Positions 33,762-44,750 of a DNA stretch of 64,000 nucleotides are shown here, piece after piece (positions within the stretch are counted from its first letter, which is position 1; the number at the start of each line of letters is the position of its first letter). The translations under genes and the position numbers were made by a program. This DNA is from Lepraria neglecta (lineage: Eukaryota; Ascomycota; Lecanoromycetes; Lecanorales; Stereocaulaceae): the NCBI GenBank assembly GCA_033220425.1, contig CM065652.1:1116001-1180000 (forward strand). Reading direction: 5' to 3'. Under the pieces are notes generated by a model. That model ran no database searches. It was not told where the DNA came from and saw only the letters and a list, made by a program, of their open reading frames with translations.

Positions 33762-35487
33762 CTATATCAGTCGATGCGGTCGTAGATCCACGACATCAAA
33801 TTCCAGACCCTTTGCTTCATAGACGTGGCCTGGACGCAACGCATCGGTATAGATGTTGCTTTCAGAATGTGGGTGGAAGAGCCCAGTTTGGGTGCAATTC
33901 AGGACTGCCTTCATGCCAGGCGGGTCCGTCAAGCGAAACACTCCCCAATCGTTTCTGCTCGGCGCACAAACGATAGCAATACTTTCCGGCATCATGACTT
34001 GATATCCGCCATGAGTGTGCAGATCCCTCGAACTCATGAAGCACGTCTGCGTTGGATGTGTATGTATCCAGCCAAGTACCATCAAATCCTCTCCATCAAC
34101 GTAGTCGAACAGCTCGCTTTCGTTGATGGTTTCGCAAGTGTCTGACGTGCTTTCCTGGTCAGGGATGACGAGCTTGGAAATGAATAGTGCGTTTGAAACT
34201 AAGGTGCCACATAGGATACCGCATGTTTCGAGATTGGCACGGGTGTTTGGTTGAGCAATCGACAGGAAGCGGTGACGGAGATCGGGTGGTAGGAAGATGG
34301 TTCGGAGTGGTGTGCCATTTTCAAGGTAGGCGGATGATTTGAAGGTGAAGGTGGAAGGCTTTAGGTCGACTGAATGAGATCTGTTATGGGAAGGGTCGTC
34401 ATATGGCGGGAGTGCTTCTTTCTCTGGCCGAGGCGGTAAACTATCTTGGTAGTTGGGGGGCTCGTAGAAGCTATCCTTAGGCGGGAGCGCAGGTGGTAGT
34501 GGGGACTTCGGCGTACTCCCAGCGGAGTCGTCATCTAGGAAGGTTGACCGAGGAGGTGAGGGTGTCCAGGAATTATAAGCGCTATGTTCAGGCACTGTAG
34601 GATAATGATAGTTGGATCTTTGAATCTCGAAAGAGGGACGAGAGCGCAGAGTCCTGCCGTTCCGGACTCCTCCACTTGTCGAGCCAGAGCCATCCACTTG
34701 TGCGCGGACACTTTGCATTTGCTTGCTGAGAGTATCATGATCAACGCCTCTGTCATTCTTTGTAAATGCTTCTTCCCAGTCGCCCCATACCCCCGCAGTC
34801 CGCCTTTCTTGTTCCACCTCTTCGGATATCCCTGCCTGACGCGTGGCTTTCCTCGCAGTTGCCCTGCGCCTGATCTCCTTATGAGCCAACTGAACAGCCA
34901 AGTCTCGATTGTCTCCGGCTGCTAAAGTTTCGGTGTCATTTCCAACAGCAGGATCTGATATTAGACGTCTATGCGATTGGACTGGGACCGGTTGGTGCTC
35001 CTGCATTCGAGATACTTCCGTAGAACCCGTAGAACTCGTAGACGCTTTCCGAGCATCACGAACTCGCACAAGCTGCTCATATCTTTCATACCGTTTGTTA
35101 ATACGCGGCTTCAACAGCTCAAGCTTTCTCAGGTCATTTTCGACCTCCTTGTTCGCCTGCGTCAAAGCGTGGCGATTCTCAGCCGATTTAGCTTCAGGAT
35201 GGGTTGAAAGGTTTCGAATGACTAGTTGGGCATGCCGGAATAAAAGAAGATATGTTTTTTCGTCATTTCCTTCATGCTCGTAGATCTCCGCCTATAGAAT
35301 GATGGTCAGTCGACGTAGTACCAAGTTATAGTAGACTCTATACCTCTTTCAGGAGGGTCCCCGCAGTTCTCAGCCAGTACTTGAGAGCTATCAAGGGGTT
35401 GTAATCATAAGCCTGCGCCTTCTTGACGATTTGCTCTATACTCATAGGCCTTGACGAGGCCATCTCGTCTCTGATGTGGGGAGGCAT
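33762..35487 (-). CDS. AMSH/STAMBP-type JAMM deubiquitinase (Sst2-like)
   Basis: Two exons on the minus strand, 35487-35344 and 35291-33762, with a 52 bp intron, encode 557 residues. The N-terminal ~130 residues (IEQIVKKAQAYDYNPLIALK ... IYEHEGNDEKTYLLLFRHAQ) form the MIT-like USP8-dimerisation domain that binds ESCRT-III. A long disordered middle follows, rich in Pro and Ser. The C-terminal JAMM domain carries the zinc/catalytic set: Glu in ETCGILCG and HTHPTQTCFMSSRD (His458, His460, Asp471). Such enzymes cut Lys63-linked ubiquitin chains from cargo at endosomes. Yeast Saccharomyces lacks this enzyme, but S. pombe has it as sst2. It shares a 406 bp divergent promoter with the MTF1-like gene. 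Confidence 0.93.
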
Positions 35488-35893
35488 GCTTCGAGTTTGG
35501 GATTGTGTAGTTCAGAGTGTTGGTGGTTCCAGTTTTGCCGGGCAGGTCTTCGAATGAAATGAATAAGTCCTATCTTGCATTACGATTAAATGTTAAGGAA
35601 ATAGTTGTTGCCTGAAAAAGGTGTCATGTTCCTGCATGCATGACGGTGGTTAAGCTGTAGGGCAGCGAAAGAAGGAAGCTTAAGATTTCAATGGCGGCTA
35701 TTATTTACAGTTATATGACATCAAAGTATTGTACAAATTCACTTTAAGCTCTTTACATTCTGTACTTGTACATATCCAGTCTTTCCTTTCTGCGAGAACA
35801 AGCTTCGGGTCATTCTTTAACGTCCATCACCACCCACGATGCATCTGGGGCCTTATCACACTCCCTAATTGAAGGACGTTTGCTAGCAACTTG

Positions 35894-37634
35894 ATGCCTC
35901 CACAATTCGCCAGACACCCCTTAAGCAAACAGCTTGCAAAAGTCTTTCCCAGTCTCAAAAAACCTCGCATTGAAGTTGTCAGCCCTCGTCTCTGTGGTAT
36001 GTCTACAACCAAAACGTACTAGCACAAGCCCTCTGACCAGACTCAGACGATGCCATACAGCGCCTCGCCCCGTCGCTGGCACAGTATGTTGGCTGCACCA
36101 TCGTAGATATGAACCCTGGTGCCGGCCTGTGGTCCTCGAAACTCCATGATTTCCTGAAACCTAGGAGGCATGTCCTCGTCGAGCCGAACCAAGACTACCT
36201 ACCATTCCTCCAGCCACTGCTCGACGCCCCCGGATCCCGATACAAATACAAGAACTGGGACGGCGAAAAAGTCCGCCACCCTGACGCTTATGTCGAAGAA
36301 GGATTAATTCCTGATGTGGAAGAGGCTAGGAGAGAAGGTAGTCTGGTGCTCATGGTCGCAAATTTTGCCGGTCAAAAAGCACGGAGAATGGATACGGATG
36401 TGGGCAGTAAAGCTCACATCAGAGCAATCGACTTCACGCATTCCGCCAGGCACAATAGAGGATTCCACGCGTATGGACCGACTCGACTGCTTATGTGGAT
36501 GACCGATGAAGAAAAGCGGCCCTTACTTCCGAGAACTGTGGGCTACCGACACAAACTTGCGGCGTACCTCGAAGCTTCGTTTCATGTGGAAGAAATACTT
36601 GGAGAAACTGCCAATGACACCAAAGTTAATCGTGAGGACGCCCTCGAGATCGAAAGCCGCAAGCGAGTGGCCGAGCGAATGGCGAAAGAAGGCATTGTTT
36701 TGCCTCCTGATCGTCAACTTGACCTCAAAGATGTAATGTATAGTTTGTCTCAAACTTCTCGAAGTTGGCATCGCGAATTTGAGGAACTGGACGAGGGTCT
36801 CAAAAGCCAAAGAATATCGCAGTTCGTGGGACAGCCACCCGGACCGCTGGTCGCTGTTGGGCGTTCGGGAGTAAAGAAAAAGGGTACTCCGGGTTTGACT
36901 CCAGAGTATAACAGATGGCGCTTACTGCGTAATGTGCTCATGGGCGAAAACAAACAGATCGACAAGGCAAATCAATACCTACGGAAGCAGGAGGAGATAG
37001 ACAAGCTCGACCTCGAGGCCCACCGCGATGGTATTGACCCGAAGACACAAGAAGAGCTACTCGGTACGCTGGATGCAAAGGTCAGAGAATATAAAGACGC
37101 TCTTTCCAGCATTAGCCAAAAAGACCGATACAGACTAATGTTCATGGACGACGACCGCCGCGCCTTCGCAATGGACCCCCCCTCCTCATGTGGGACCAGC
37201 GAAAGGCAGAACCTCTCATCGCCCAATCCGACGAGTTCTGGCCGTCTAAAGAAGGCCTCGCCCTCCTTGACTTTCAACCTAAAATCCCACAACCTTTCCC
37301 CACGAACCGCGAACAATCCACCTACTTCGACATGCTGGCTACCGAGCTCATGGGCGTCAAGGGCCCAAATAACATCAAGCTCCTCAACAAAATAGCACCG
37401 GGCGCATTCGAAGCCTTGGTACCGAAGGTTTCTGCCTTTACAGACCCACGGAGGGGAGGCAGGAGGGACGTAGAGAGTATACGGAACCGGGTACTAACGC
37501 CCGAACAGCTATACGGGCTAGCGATGGCGTGGGATAAGTGGCTTTTCAAGCCCCAGTATTTGAGTGATAGCATGCCTCAATCCAACGCACAGGTGATAAA
37601 GATTAGGAGGGGTGCGAGACTAAAGGTTGAATAG
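35894..37634 (+). CDS. MTF1: MTF1-like mitochondrial transcription factor (rRNA dimethylase fold), one frameshift
   Basis: Exon 1 is 35894-35996 (MPPQFARHPLSKQLAKVFPS). A short 44 bp intron leads to exon 2 from 36041. The S-adenosylmethionine-binding fold is seen as IVDMNPGAGLWSSKLHDFL, HVLVEPN and SLVLMVANFAGQK. The frame breaks at a C7 run at 37174-37180; one added C continues into LLMWDQRKAEPL and on to the stop at 37632-37634, giving 565 residues. The similarity after the break is as good as before it, so a sequencing indel is likely. In yeast, Mtf1 descends from rRNA adenine dimethylases and helps the single-subunit mitochondrial RNA polymerase melt promoters. That the fungal protein does this is inferred; a methyltransferase role is the alternative. 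Confidence 0.78.
37174..37180. other. Frameshift site in the MTF1-like gene (C7 run)
   Basis: The codons ATG GAC CCC CCC are followed by a frame that soon drifts out of similarity, while the next frame continues as LLMWDQRKAEP. An eighth C restores the frame. There is no intron with usable borders here. Confidence 0.8.
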
Positions 37635-38359
37635 GGGAGCTGTACATGCGCAGCGCTAGGAAACATATTTGAAAGTATATGAGCGAAGACTATCGAGACG
37701 GTCTTTAATGATGGGACAGTTTAAGCTAGACAGGGAAATACTTCACCCTACTACACCTGCTCTAATATCTCAGCCTATCAAAATAAGATGAGATTTTCGC
37801 TTGATGAATTGCTCTTCTTAGATAGCAGAACCATCTTGCCCGCTGAATTATCCATTCAAATGCGTATATACTTGAGATGAATACTATGCATGACAGTTCG
37901 GTGGTTTTCCTCACTCGGGTAGAGTGTCTTGTCGGAGAACGGTTGGCGGGACTGGAAGATACTGTATGTAGGCTAATGAGTACGGTGGATTGCTAAAGGA
38001 AGGAAGAAATGGGTATACGGCCCCTGTTGAACTTGCTTCTGCAATTCAGCAGACTTCCCCTTCACACGTTAAAACTGGTCCTGAGTATCTTGCGGATTGG
38101 GATACAACATGACATTGTTCACTTCAAAGAATCAATCATTGCATGAGCGAAAGCTAGATACAGTTTCACATCGGTGTACAAGTTCATCCTGCCCACACTA
38201 CAAATCAAACAGTATCTTCCTTGAACAAGCCGTACTATCATTGACATCAAAACATTAATCATTGCAAGAGCTGAAGCTACAACGGGTATCTCATGCACCT
38301 CATCCCTGTACAATCTGATAAACAAGTAGTATGTTCCCACAGCCCCAGTACTCAATGCA
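37635..38359. other. Convergent intergenic region MTF1/APC1
   Basis: About 725 bp with no supported gene; it should hold both 3' untranslated regions. No repeat or RNA gene was recognised. Two similar short stretches, CTTCAAAGAATCAATCATTG near 38120 and CATTAATCATTGCAAGAGC near 38250, are followed by related sequence (GCTAGATACAG / GCTGAAGCTACA ... CTGTACAA) and look like an imperfect ~110 bp local duplication. Confidence 0.45.
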
Positions 38360-41300
38360 TCATCCCCTCCCCTTAGCCCTCCACCTCCCCAACGCCAGCT
38401 GCGCCCTCAACCCCTCCACAACCTCCCTCCCAAACCAGCCCCACTCCCCCCGTGCTTCCTCTCCCCTCTTCTGTACCCCCTCAGCCCACGCAAACAAAAT
38501 CCTCAAATTCCACAACCTCTCAGCCCTCCCACTCCCCAAACACGCCCGTTCAAGCACCAACCGGTCATCCACCACCGTCCCCCTCGTCCCCTTATAGACC
38601 ACACTCCCACTGTCAGCAGGCAGCACAAGCGCTAGGTCTGCTCTATCAAACGCCGCGAAAGAAGGGAGCGTGAAGATCCATTTGAAGATATTCCTGTTGA
38701 GCCCACCGGTATATTGGGAATCGTTGAGCGCTTGCATTGTAGCGCTGAAGACGGAGGCGTGGGCGTCGTAGGCGGCGCGGCGGCGGACGTAGATGCTTTG
38801 GTGGCGGTGGAAGGAGGTGAGGTGCGTGGGGTTTGAGGCGAGGTCGAGGGTTACGGTCCAGTATTCTGGCTCGTTGGTTTGGATTGTGGAGATTGTTTCG
38901 AGTTCGGGGAGGAGGCAGGGTGCTGTCATTGCTGATTCTTCTCCTGAGCGGAGTCTGACTAGGATGGGAAGGGGGACAGGGCGATGGGTGTCGACGTCGC
39001 GGGTTACGAGACAGCGGCGTTCGGTTGCGAGGACCCAGAAGTGCCGAAAGGCTTGGAGGTGGGACTTGTTGTCTAGGACTTGGTTGGGGAAGAGGGGATA
39101 GAAAGCGCAGAGGAGGGAGGCTACAGCTATGTTGGAGGTGCCGAATGTGTGGGTGCCGCCGCCCATGAAGAGGACGCCAATTGCGAAGTGGGCTGCTAGA
39201 TGGCTTCCAAATGGTGTGTCGGGATCTATTCTACCGTGAAGGGAGCGTAGGCGCCGGAAGATGTGGAGGTCACCTGTACCTGCCATAACGCAGGATGCTG
39301 CGAGGGCTACGACGTCTTGACAGTTTCGGACGGTTATGCGGGCGAGTTTGCCGTCGTAGTTGAGGGTTGGAAGCCTGCAGATACGCATGAACTGGTCAAG
39401 ATAGTGACATAGGAGGTTCCGGACTTCCAGATTTCCAGAACCTGCAAATCTAAGCCCAATGCTAAGGCACAATCCTGCGACAATGTTGAAGAAAGGCATG
39501 TCTTCGCTAGTCAGTATGCGAACGAGCTTCAGTCCCGATCTGTGTTGGAGTGCGAGTGGCAATTGAGATTTTATCCATCTCGATGTAGGCTCTATATCGT
39601 TCCACATGATTAAATGCCGAGCCACTATGCGTAGCAGAAATATATCGGGGCGCACATAGTCGAATAGGTGGACAGTGTCGGGGATGTCAATCTTCCGAGC
39701 TAAAGCCTCATCTTGAGTTTTCATGAAGACGAGAGCAATGGCAATGGTCGCGGCTGCTGTTGCTTTGTCGAATATATGGACTATGCTGACTTTCCTCGAA
39801 CCGATAGCAAGGACCAGGAGCCTTTCGGTGATGTGCATATCATGGAGTCCTTTTAGATCTTTGCCCCTTCCCAGGTTGATGTACCCCAACGCCAATCCTG
39901 CCGCTAGTCGATAGCCTTCGTCTCTAAGGCTGTCCATCGGGTTCACATTGTCATCCTGCTCGATGTTTTCCATTTCTGAAAGCATTATTTCGCTCATTCG
40001 ACGATGCTGAGTGTTGCAATACAGTAGCCCAATGCCCATAATTCCACTTGTCTGGGTCAATGGAGAAAGATTCAGCTCGGCAGCTCCAGGTGGTAGCATT
40101 CGAGTTACATGTACTGAAAGCAAGCGTGTGATGAGAGTGTCCATGGTGCCAAGATAAGAAGCTGAAAGCCCAAGAAGGAGTCCGATGGAGGTCATTGTAT
40201 GCTTCGGCGTCAGATATTTGAATGCAACCCATTTTGCGATCGATTTTAGATGCCCGTTAAGCCCCAGCGCAAGTAGGAACCCTGCGTGCCTGTTCGTGAG
40301 ATCACGAGGCTTGTTAAAGAGAATCCACGAGGTATCAATACCCTTAGCATCTTTGGAGATGCTTAAGCCAGCTTCGACCCCGGCATGGAAGAAAGCCCAA
40401 GACGTCTTTTCTTCTGTATATGAGGTTCGATCTGCAGTGACCGTGGTGTCGGCAGGCTTCATGACGCAGCTCAAAGTAAAGCCATGGATTGGAAACTTTT
40501 CGGTCAGAAGGGGCAGGCGAGCGCTGTAGAAAAGTAGTCCCCGTCCAGGCGATACGGACAAAGTTCGCATCGCAATGATCTTCACCAGCTCTTGTTGAGC
40601 TTCGAGGAGATCCGTATCAGACCACTCAGGCTCAGGCACGCATCGAGCCGTAGGATAGTGCAGCGGATGCAACAATTTTGCTGCTTCAACAAAACGCTGA
40701 TCCTCCTTGAACAGCAAACGAGTAACCTGTAATCTGTCGAGCTCAGCGGAGCCGTCAAACGTACCCACTGTTTCAACATCGAGGGTTGAATGACATATAC
40801 TATGAACGTCTCTTATGGCTTCATTGGAGGGAGAATTGGAAGATCTTCCGTACGGTCTCAGAGACGGCCTCAGGGCGCGTCTCTCTCGCTCAAGTATAGC
40901 TATGTCTTCCCTTCCAATCATCTTGAGAATTTCACTATCCCAATTTGTTGACGGTCGGGCTTGGCTTGATGATATCGCAGCACGGAATGAGGCAGCGACG
41001 CTTTCTGGAAGCGTTTCTAACACTGATAAGCTCAAACCCCAAGATGCCATTTTGGCGATTCGATCTTCTATCGTCGTATGACTACTGGAAGTGAGGAGAC
41101 TGGTAATTGCTACTGTTCTGGGTGTCAATTCCAACAGCAATCTGGCCGAAGCGTCAGCCGAGCTTTTGCTATTACTGCCAGCCTCTGGAGAGCTTGCTAC
41201 GTCAAGAAGAGAGATGATTGGGGTAGGGTTGACTGTGAGGTTCGATGTTTCAATGAAGTGGAGTATGGATGGTGGTGAGAATGGCTGCGCTGGTACTCTG

Positions 41301-44300
41301 ATCCCGGTGATGACAGATTCCTCGAATAGCCAAGTTTTCATGTCTATGCTCTCGAGCATATAATATGAAGATTCCTTGCAACTCCAAGCCTCCCAGCCGA
41401 GCCAGGTCCCGATCTGCGCAAGCGCAGGTGTCAGGTGGTGGAGTGCCTCTGTGGCGAGAACGTCCAATTTAAATTCTTCCCGAAGAAGGTGAAGGGCGAC
41501 TAGTATAGAAGCCAAAGCAGTACGGCGAAAATCTGGATCCCTAGCCGAAGCAGTAGGAAGGTAGCCGTGCTCACTATTTGCTGCCTGCCCTATGGGTGAC
41601 TTGACGAAATCTCGAGCGAGTGAGATGCAGTGAAGTAGATAAGAAGACTTCTCAGGAACAGGTATCGCGGCAATGGTGGGCGGGATGGACGAGCTCGATA
41701 GCCTGGATCTTTGCGATGGAGACGTATGGATCGAAACATTTTCCTTTACAGTCCACTCCCAAGCTCCACCATGCATCCACCCCGGCGACGTGCTGGAGGA
41801 GCTTCCCTCGTGACTCAACATAGCTTCCCAACTTTCTAGATCTGTATTGGCGCCACTACTAGATCTGAGGAGGCCACCTTTTCTTTTCTTCTGACGCGTG
41901 GTAGCCTCTGCATGGCGCTCCCCCATGAAAACGACTCCCATTGAGAAGAGAACAACGAGCAAAGCCGTCCATTCCACATCTGTCTCGTCCTCCGAGCGAG
42001 CCTGAAGCCATGACATTGAATCCCACCAGCCGCGGAGGATCGCCTCTCCGTCGACCTCTGAAGCGGGCAGTATCGACTCAGCTACTTTGATCATCCTTCG
42101 TATAAGAGGGTCTCGGGGTCTGAACAGTATTTGTAGACGATGTTTGTTACCTTCAGAGTCAACCACGTCAACACGTCCTCGACGATTCCCGTGCTGAAGT
42201 GCGATCAAAGCTTTTGGTCCTTGACTGAGTACCCTTTTCAACCCACCTTCACGTCTTTGTTGTAAAGTATTGTGGTTATTAATTTGATAGGGGTTGTGAA
42301 GAAATAAACTCGAGGGTAGCTCAATTCTCCGAGGGGAACTCCACGGAGCTTTCAAAGACAACTCTCCAACGCCATCACTGCTTTTGCCGAGTACAATAAT
42401 CCGAGAGCATACACCATCGCCAACTTTGCAGGCATCTATTATACCAGATTGTCGTGTCGTACCACTTACACGCGCTCTATAACCTTCGAAAGCAGCGCCA
42501 GAGGCCGCATATGGCTTTGGCGCCTGATTCGAAGAATTGGAGAAGTGTACATTGATCTGCAGAACCAGTAGCTCGCGAGCTAACCGGTCAATGAGGCACA
42601 TGATTATCGCAGCGTCATCAGAAGCGTCACCGAGCCCAGCATTGGGTGACTTGATCGTAATTATCTCGCGGTTGGAGTTACTAGCACCATTCATGGGCAA
42701 GTGGAGGGTGCGGCCTTCGCTGGGCATGCTGTAAACTTTGTTGAACATGACTTCTGTTCGCAAGCCCCTTACCGCATCATGTAAACTTGGATCACCCAAG
42801 CTACGAAGATCGTGAATGTCATCAATGTCGTCCTCCATGTGTTCAAGTGCGGAATCGTATAGACTGACGGAGTCAAGGCTGGTTCTTATTCCCTGAAGGG
42901 CCTGGGACTTCATGCTTTTGACTCCAGCATCAGGACCAACACTCAGCCGAGCACCATAGGCTCCAATTGAGGCACCTTTACGGCCACCCTTGTTGCCCGC
43001 AAGCTCAGTGAAAGTGGTTCTTTCATTATTCGTCGACAGGTCTGCTCGTGCGAGTAAGCCACTCACTCTCCTAGACGACTTAGTGGTCACAGCGGGGTTC
43101 CCGAAAGCTGGATCTAGCAGTTCGTCGTAGTCATTTGTGGAGCCCTCCTCCAAAGTAGGGTCGTTACTAACGTGGCGACGAGATCTCCCAATACCAAAAC
43201 TTTCCCGTCCACTAGTAGCACCTGTAGCAGTTGGCGTTGTAGTCCCGGGTCCCATGCCTGGTGCAAAGGAGCTTCGACGACGAGACACGGTGCCACTGGC
43301 TGTAGAATGGGGTTGTTGCTGCGTAGCTCTAGAAGACCCATGATGAACATAATCTACTATCCAGACATTCAAGACTCCGGTGTCTTCATTTTCGGTCACC
43401 GCTAGAGTGAGTGGTCCTCTCGCTGAGAGTCCCAATGCAGGTTGAGCAAGCTCATCGTGGGGAGAGATATAAAGCAGGCGCTCTTTCGAATCAAGATTAC
43501 CGAACGCGGACTTTCTTCGCCTCCGATGCTTTGGTGTGCGGCTGTTGTCTGTCCTGGTTGCCACTGTGCCAATCTCAGCGAGAGGATCAGTAAGGCAAAA
43601 CAATCTCGGAAGTTCAACCTCCGGACTCTGGGTAGATCGCTGTAGAAGATCCTTGAGAAGGGGCAAGAAAGGCGAATCGGGGTCTTGAGCTGTGGAAACA
43701 TTGGCTAAAGTCTGAGAGCTCTGGCTTTGGTTTGGGCTTGAGGCGGCTCTTTGGGAGAAGGCAAAAGAATTGCTTGGGACGGACGGTAGCTGAGGAGTTG
43801 GAGCTATTACTGTTTGCTCTGAAAGCTTTCTTTGCAGCAGGATGCCGTGGATCGATGGAAAGACAGTATCCACTTCGAAAGGAAGATGGACAATATGGCT
43901 TGTTTTGGAAAGGACGAAAGTATGAGCTTTGGTTTTGAGTATGACGACCAGCGCGCGCCCACCAGGGACCTTATCGTCTCCAAGGTCTACTGCAGAGATA
44001 CCATCCTGTGGCATCTCACCCTTGCTTGAGGGAGCATTGCTGTCCGGCCCAAGTCTTGACTTCGAACTCGTTGCTCGTTGTTTTCCAACTTTCAGCTCGC
44101 CATTCGCAGCATTCTCAGCTGCCCTTCCTCGAGCGTTTGCCTGCGATGGAGAAGGCTCATCCTTCTCGCCAAGGTTACCTGAAGCCTGAGTTGGAAAATA
44201 AGTAAAGACAGCTTGCGTGATAGGTTCCCCTTCGACATCAAAGCGGAAGATTCGTTGTATAACACCTCCTCTTGACCAAACAACACAGAACTTTGTAGTG

Positions 44301-44458
44301 ACGAGTTCCTCATCTTCCACATTATCTCCGTGAATTTGCCCTTCGATGGTCTTCCATGTATACACAGACTCTGGTGGGTCCTGGGGAAGAATGCCCTCTG
44401 CTACCAGGAAGGGAAGTGCTGAAGGCTTGTGGGCTCCTAGAGAGGTCACCGACGCCAT
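38360..44458 (-). CDS. APC1: Anaphase-promoting complex subunit 1 (APC1/BimE)
   Basis: One uninterrupted exon, 2032 residues. Apc1 is the largest scaffold of the anaphase-promoting complex (cyclosome), the nuclear ubiquitin ligase that starts anaphase; the Aspergillus ortholog is bimE. The N-terminal part is a beta-propeller-like region (VYTWKTIEGQIHGDNVEDEE ... CVVWSRGGVIQRIFRFDVE) with long Ser-rich inserts. The middle and C-terminal parts hold the PC repeats that bind Apc2 and co-activators, seen as AGLALGYINLGRGKDLKGL, GTGDLHIFRRLRSLHG and HLAAHFAIGVLFMGGGTHTF. The tail ends in a helical segment rich in Arg. The gene is intact, and it shares a 292 bp divergent promoter with NUP37. Confidence 0.95.
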   Translation of the reverse strand: MASVTSLGAHKPSALPFLVAEGILPQDPPESVYTWKTIEGQIHGDNVEDEELVTTKFCVVWSRGGVIQRIFRFDVEGEPITQAVFTYFPTQASGNLGEKDEPSPSQANARGRAAENAANGELKVGKQRATSSKSRLGPDSNAPSSKGEMPQDGISAVDLGDDKVPGGRALVVILKTKAHTFVLSKTSHIVHLPFEVDTVFPSIHGILLQRKLSEQTVIAPTPQLPSVPSNSFAFSQRAASSPNQSQSSQTLANVSTAQDPDSPFLPLLKDLLQRSTQSPEVELPRLFCLTDPLAEIGTVATRTDNSRTPKHRRRRKSAFGNLDSKERLLYISPHDELAQPALGLSARGPLTLAVTENEDTGVLNVWIVDYVHHGSSRATQQQPHSTASGTVSRRRSSFAPGMGPGTTTPTATGATSGRESFGIGRSRRHVSNDPTLEEGSTNDYDELLDPAFGNPAVTTKSSRRVSGLLARADLSTNNERTTFTELAGNKGGRKGASIGAYGARLSVGPDAGVKSMKSQALQGIRTSLDSVSLYDSALEHMEDDIDDIHDLRSLGDPSLHDAVRGLRTEVMFNKVYSMPSEGRTLHLPMNGASNSNREIITIKSPNAGLGDASDDAAIIMCLIDRLARELLVLQINVHFSNSSNQAPKPYAASGAAFEGYRARVSGTTRQSGIIDACKVGDGVCSRIIVLGKSSDGVGELSLKAPWSSPRRIELPSSLFLHNPYQINNHNTLQQRREGGLKRVLSQGPKALIALQHGNRRGRVDVVDSEGNKHRLQILFRPRDPLIRRMIKVAESILPASEVDGEAILRGWWDSMSWLQARSEDETDVEWTALLVVLFSMGVVFMGERHAEATTRQKKRKGGLLRSSSGANTDLESWEAMLSHEGSSSSTSPGWMHGGAWEWTVKENVSIHTSPSQRSRLSSSSIPPTIAAIPVPEKSSYLLHCISLARDFVKSPIGQAANSEHGYLPTASARDPDFRRTALASILVALHLLREEFKLDVLATEALHHLTPALAQIGTWLGWEAWSCKESSYYMLESIDMKTWLFEESVITGIRVPAQPFSPPSILHFIETSNLTVNPTPIISLLDVASSPEAGSNSKSSADASARLLLELTPRTVAITSLLTSSSHTTIEDRIAKMASWGLSLSVLETLPESVAASFRAAISSSQARPSTNWDSEILKMIGREDIAILERERRALRPSLRPYGRSSNSPSNEAIRDVHSICHSTLDVETVGTFDGSAELDRLQVTRLLFKEDQRFVEAAKLLHPLHYPTARCVPEPEWSDTDLLEAQQELVKIIAMRTLSVSPGRGLLFYSARLPLLTEKFPIHGFTLSCVMKPADTTVTADRTSYTEEKTSWAFFHAGVEAGLSISKDAKGIDTSWILFNKPRDLTNRHAGFLLALGLNGHLKSIAKWVAFKYLTPKHTMTSIGLLLGLSASYLGTMDTLITRLLSVHVTRMLPPGAAELNLSPLTQTSGIMGIGLLYCNTQHRRMSEIMLSEMENIEQDDNVNPMDSLRDEGYRLAAGLALGYINLGRGKDLKGLHDMHITERLLVLAIGSRKVSIVHIFDKATAAATIAIALVFMKTQDEALARKIDIPDTVHLFDYVRPDIFLLRIVARHLIMWNDIEPTSRWIKSQLPLALQHRSGLKLVRILTSEDMPFFNIVAGLCLSIGLRFAGSGNLEVRNLLCHYLDQFMRICRLPTLNYDGKLARITVRNCQDVVALAASCVMAGTGDLHIFRRLRSLHGRIDPDTPFGSHLAAHFAIGVLFMGGGTHTFGTSNIAVASLLCAFYPLFPNQVLDNKSHLQAFRHFWVLATERRCLVTRDVDTHRPVPLPILVRLRSGEESAMTAPCLLPELETISTIQTNEPEYWTVTLDLASNPTHLTSFHRHQSIYVRRRAAYDAHASVFSATMQALNDSQYTGGLNRNIFKWIFTLPSFAAFDRADLALVLPADSGSVVYKGTRGTVVDDRLVLERACLGSGRAERLWNLRILFAWAEGVQKRGEEARGEWGWFGREVVEGLRAQLALGRWRAKGRG

Positions 44459-44750
44459 GGCCCCTTGTATACTCCCTCTCCCCTATCACCGCGAGTATTG
44501 AATCTTCCCGAGTTCAGTCGTGGTGACATTGTTCTGTGGGGAGGATTTTTCAGCTCATGCTCCGCCGCGTCGCGTCACGCCGGTGTTTGTTGAAAGTTGA
44601 AAGTTGAAAGTCTGGCGGAGAACTAACATTCCCCAAACCCCATCAACACTTCCTTCTTTCTGCCAACACACACGCAGATCACACGAAGGGATTCTGTAAA
44701 GCTCTGAAGCTGTTCCATATCATGTCTGGTGACTAAGGGAGAAAGCAGTC
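44459..44750. promoter_or_regulatory. Divergent APC1/NUP37 promoter with a short uORF
   Basis: This 292 bp contains three tandem TTGAAAG units at about 44590-44611. On the NUP37 side, ATGTCTGGTGACTAA at 44722-44736 is a four-codon upstream ORF ending 14 bp before the NUP37 start. Whether it lies inside the mRNA depends on the transcription start, which I cannot see. Confidence 0.4.
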
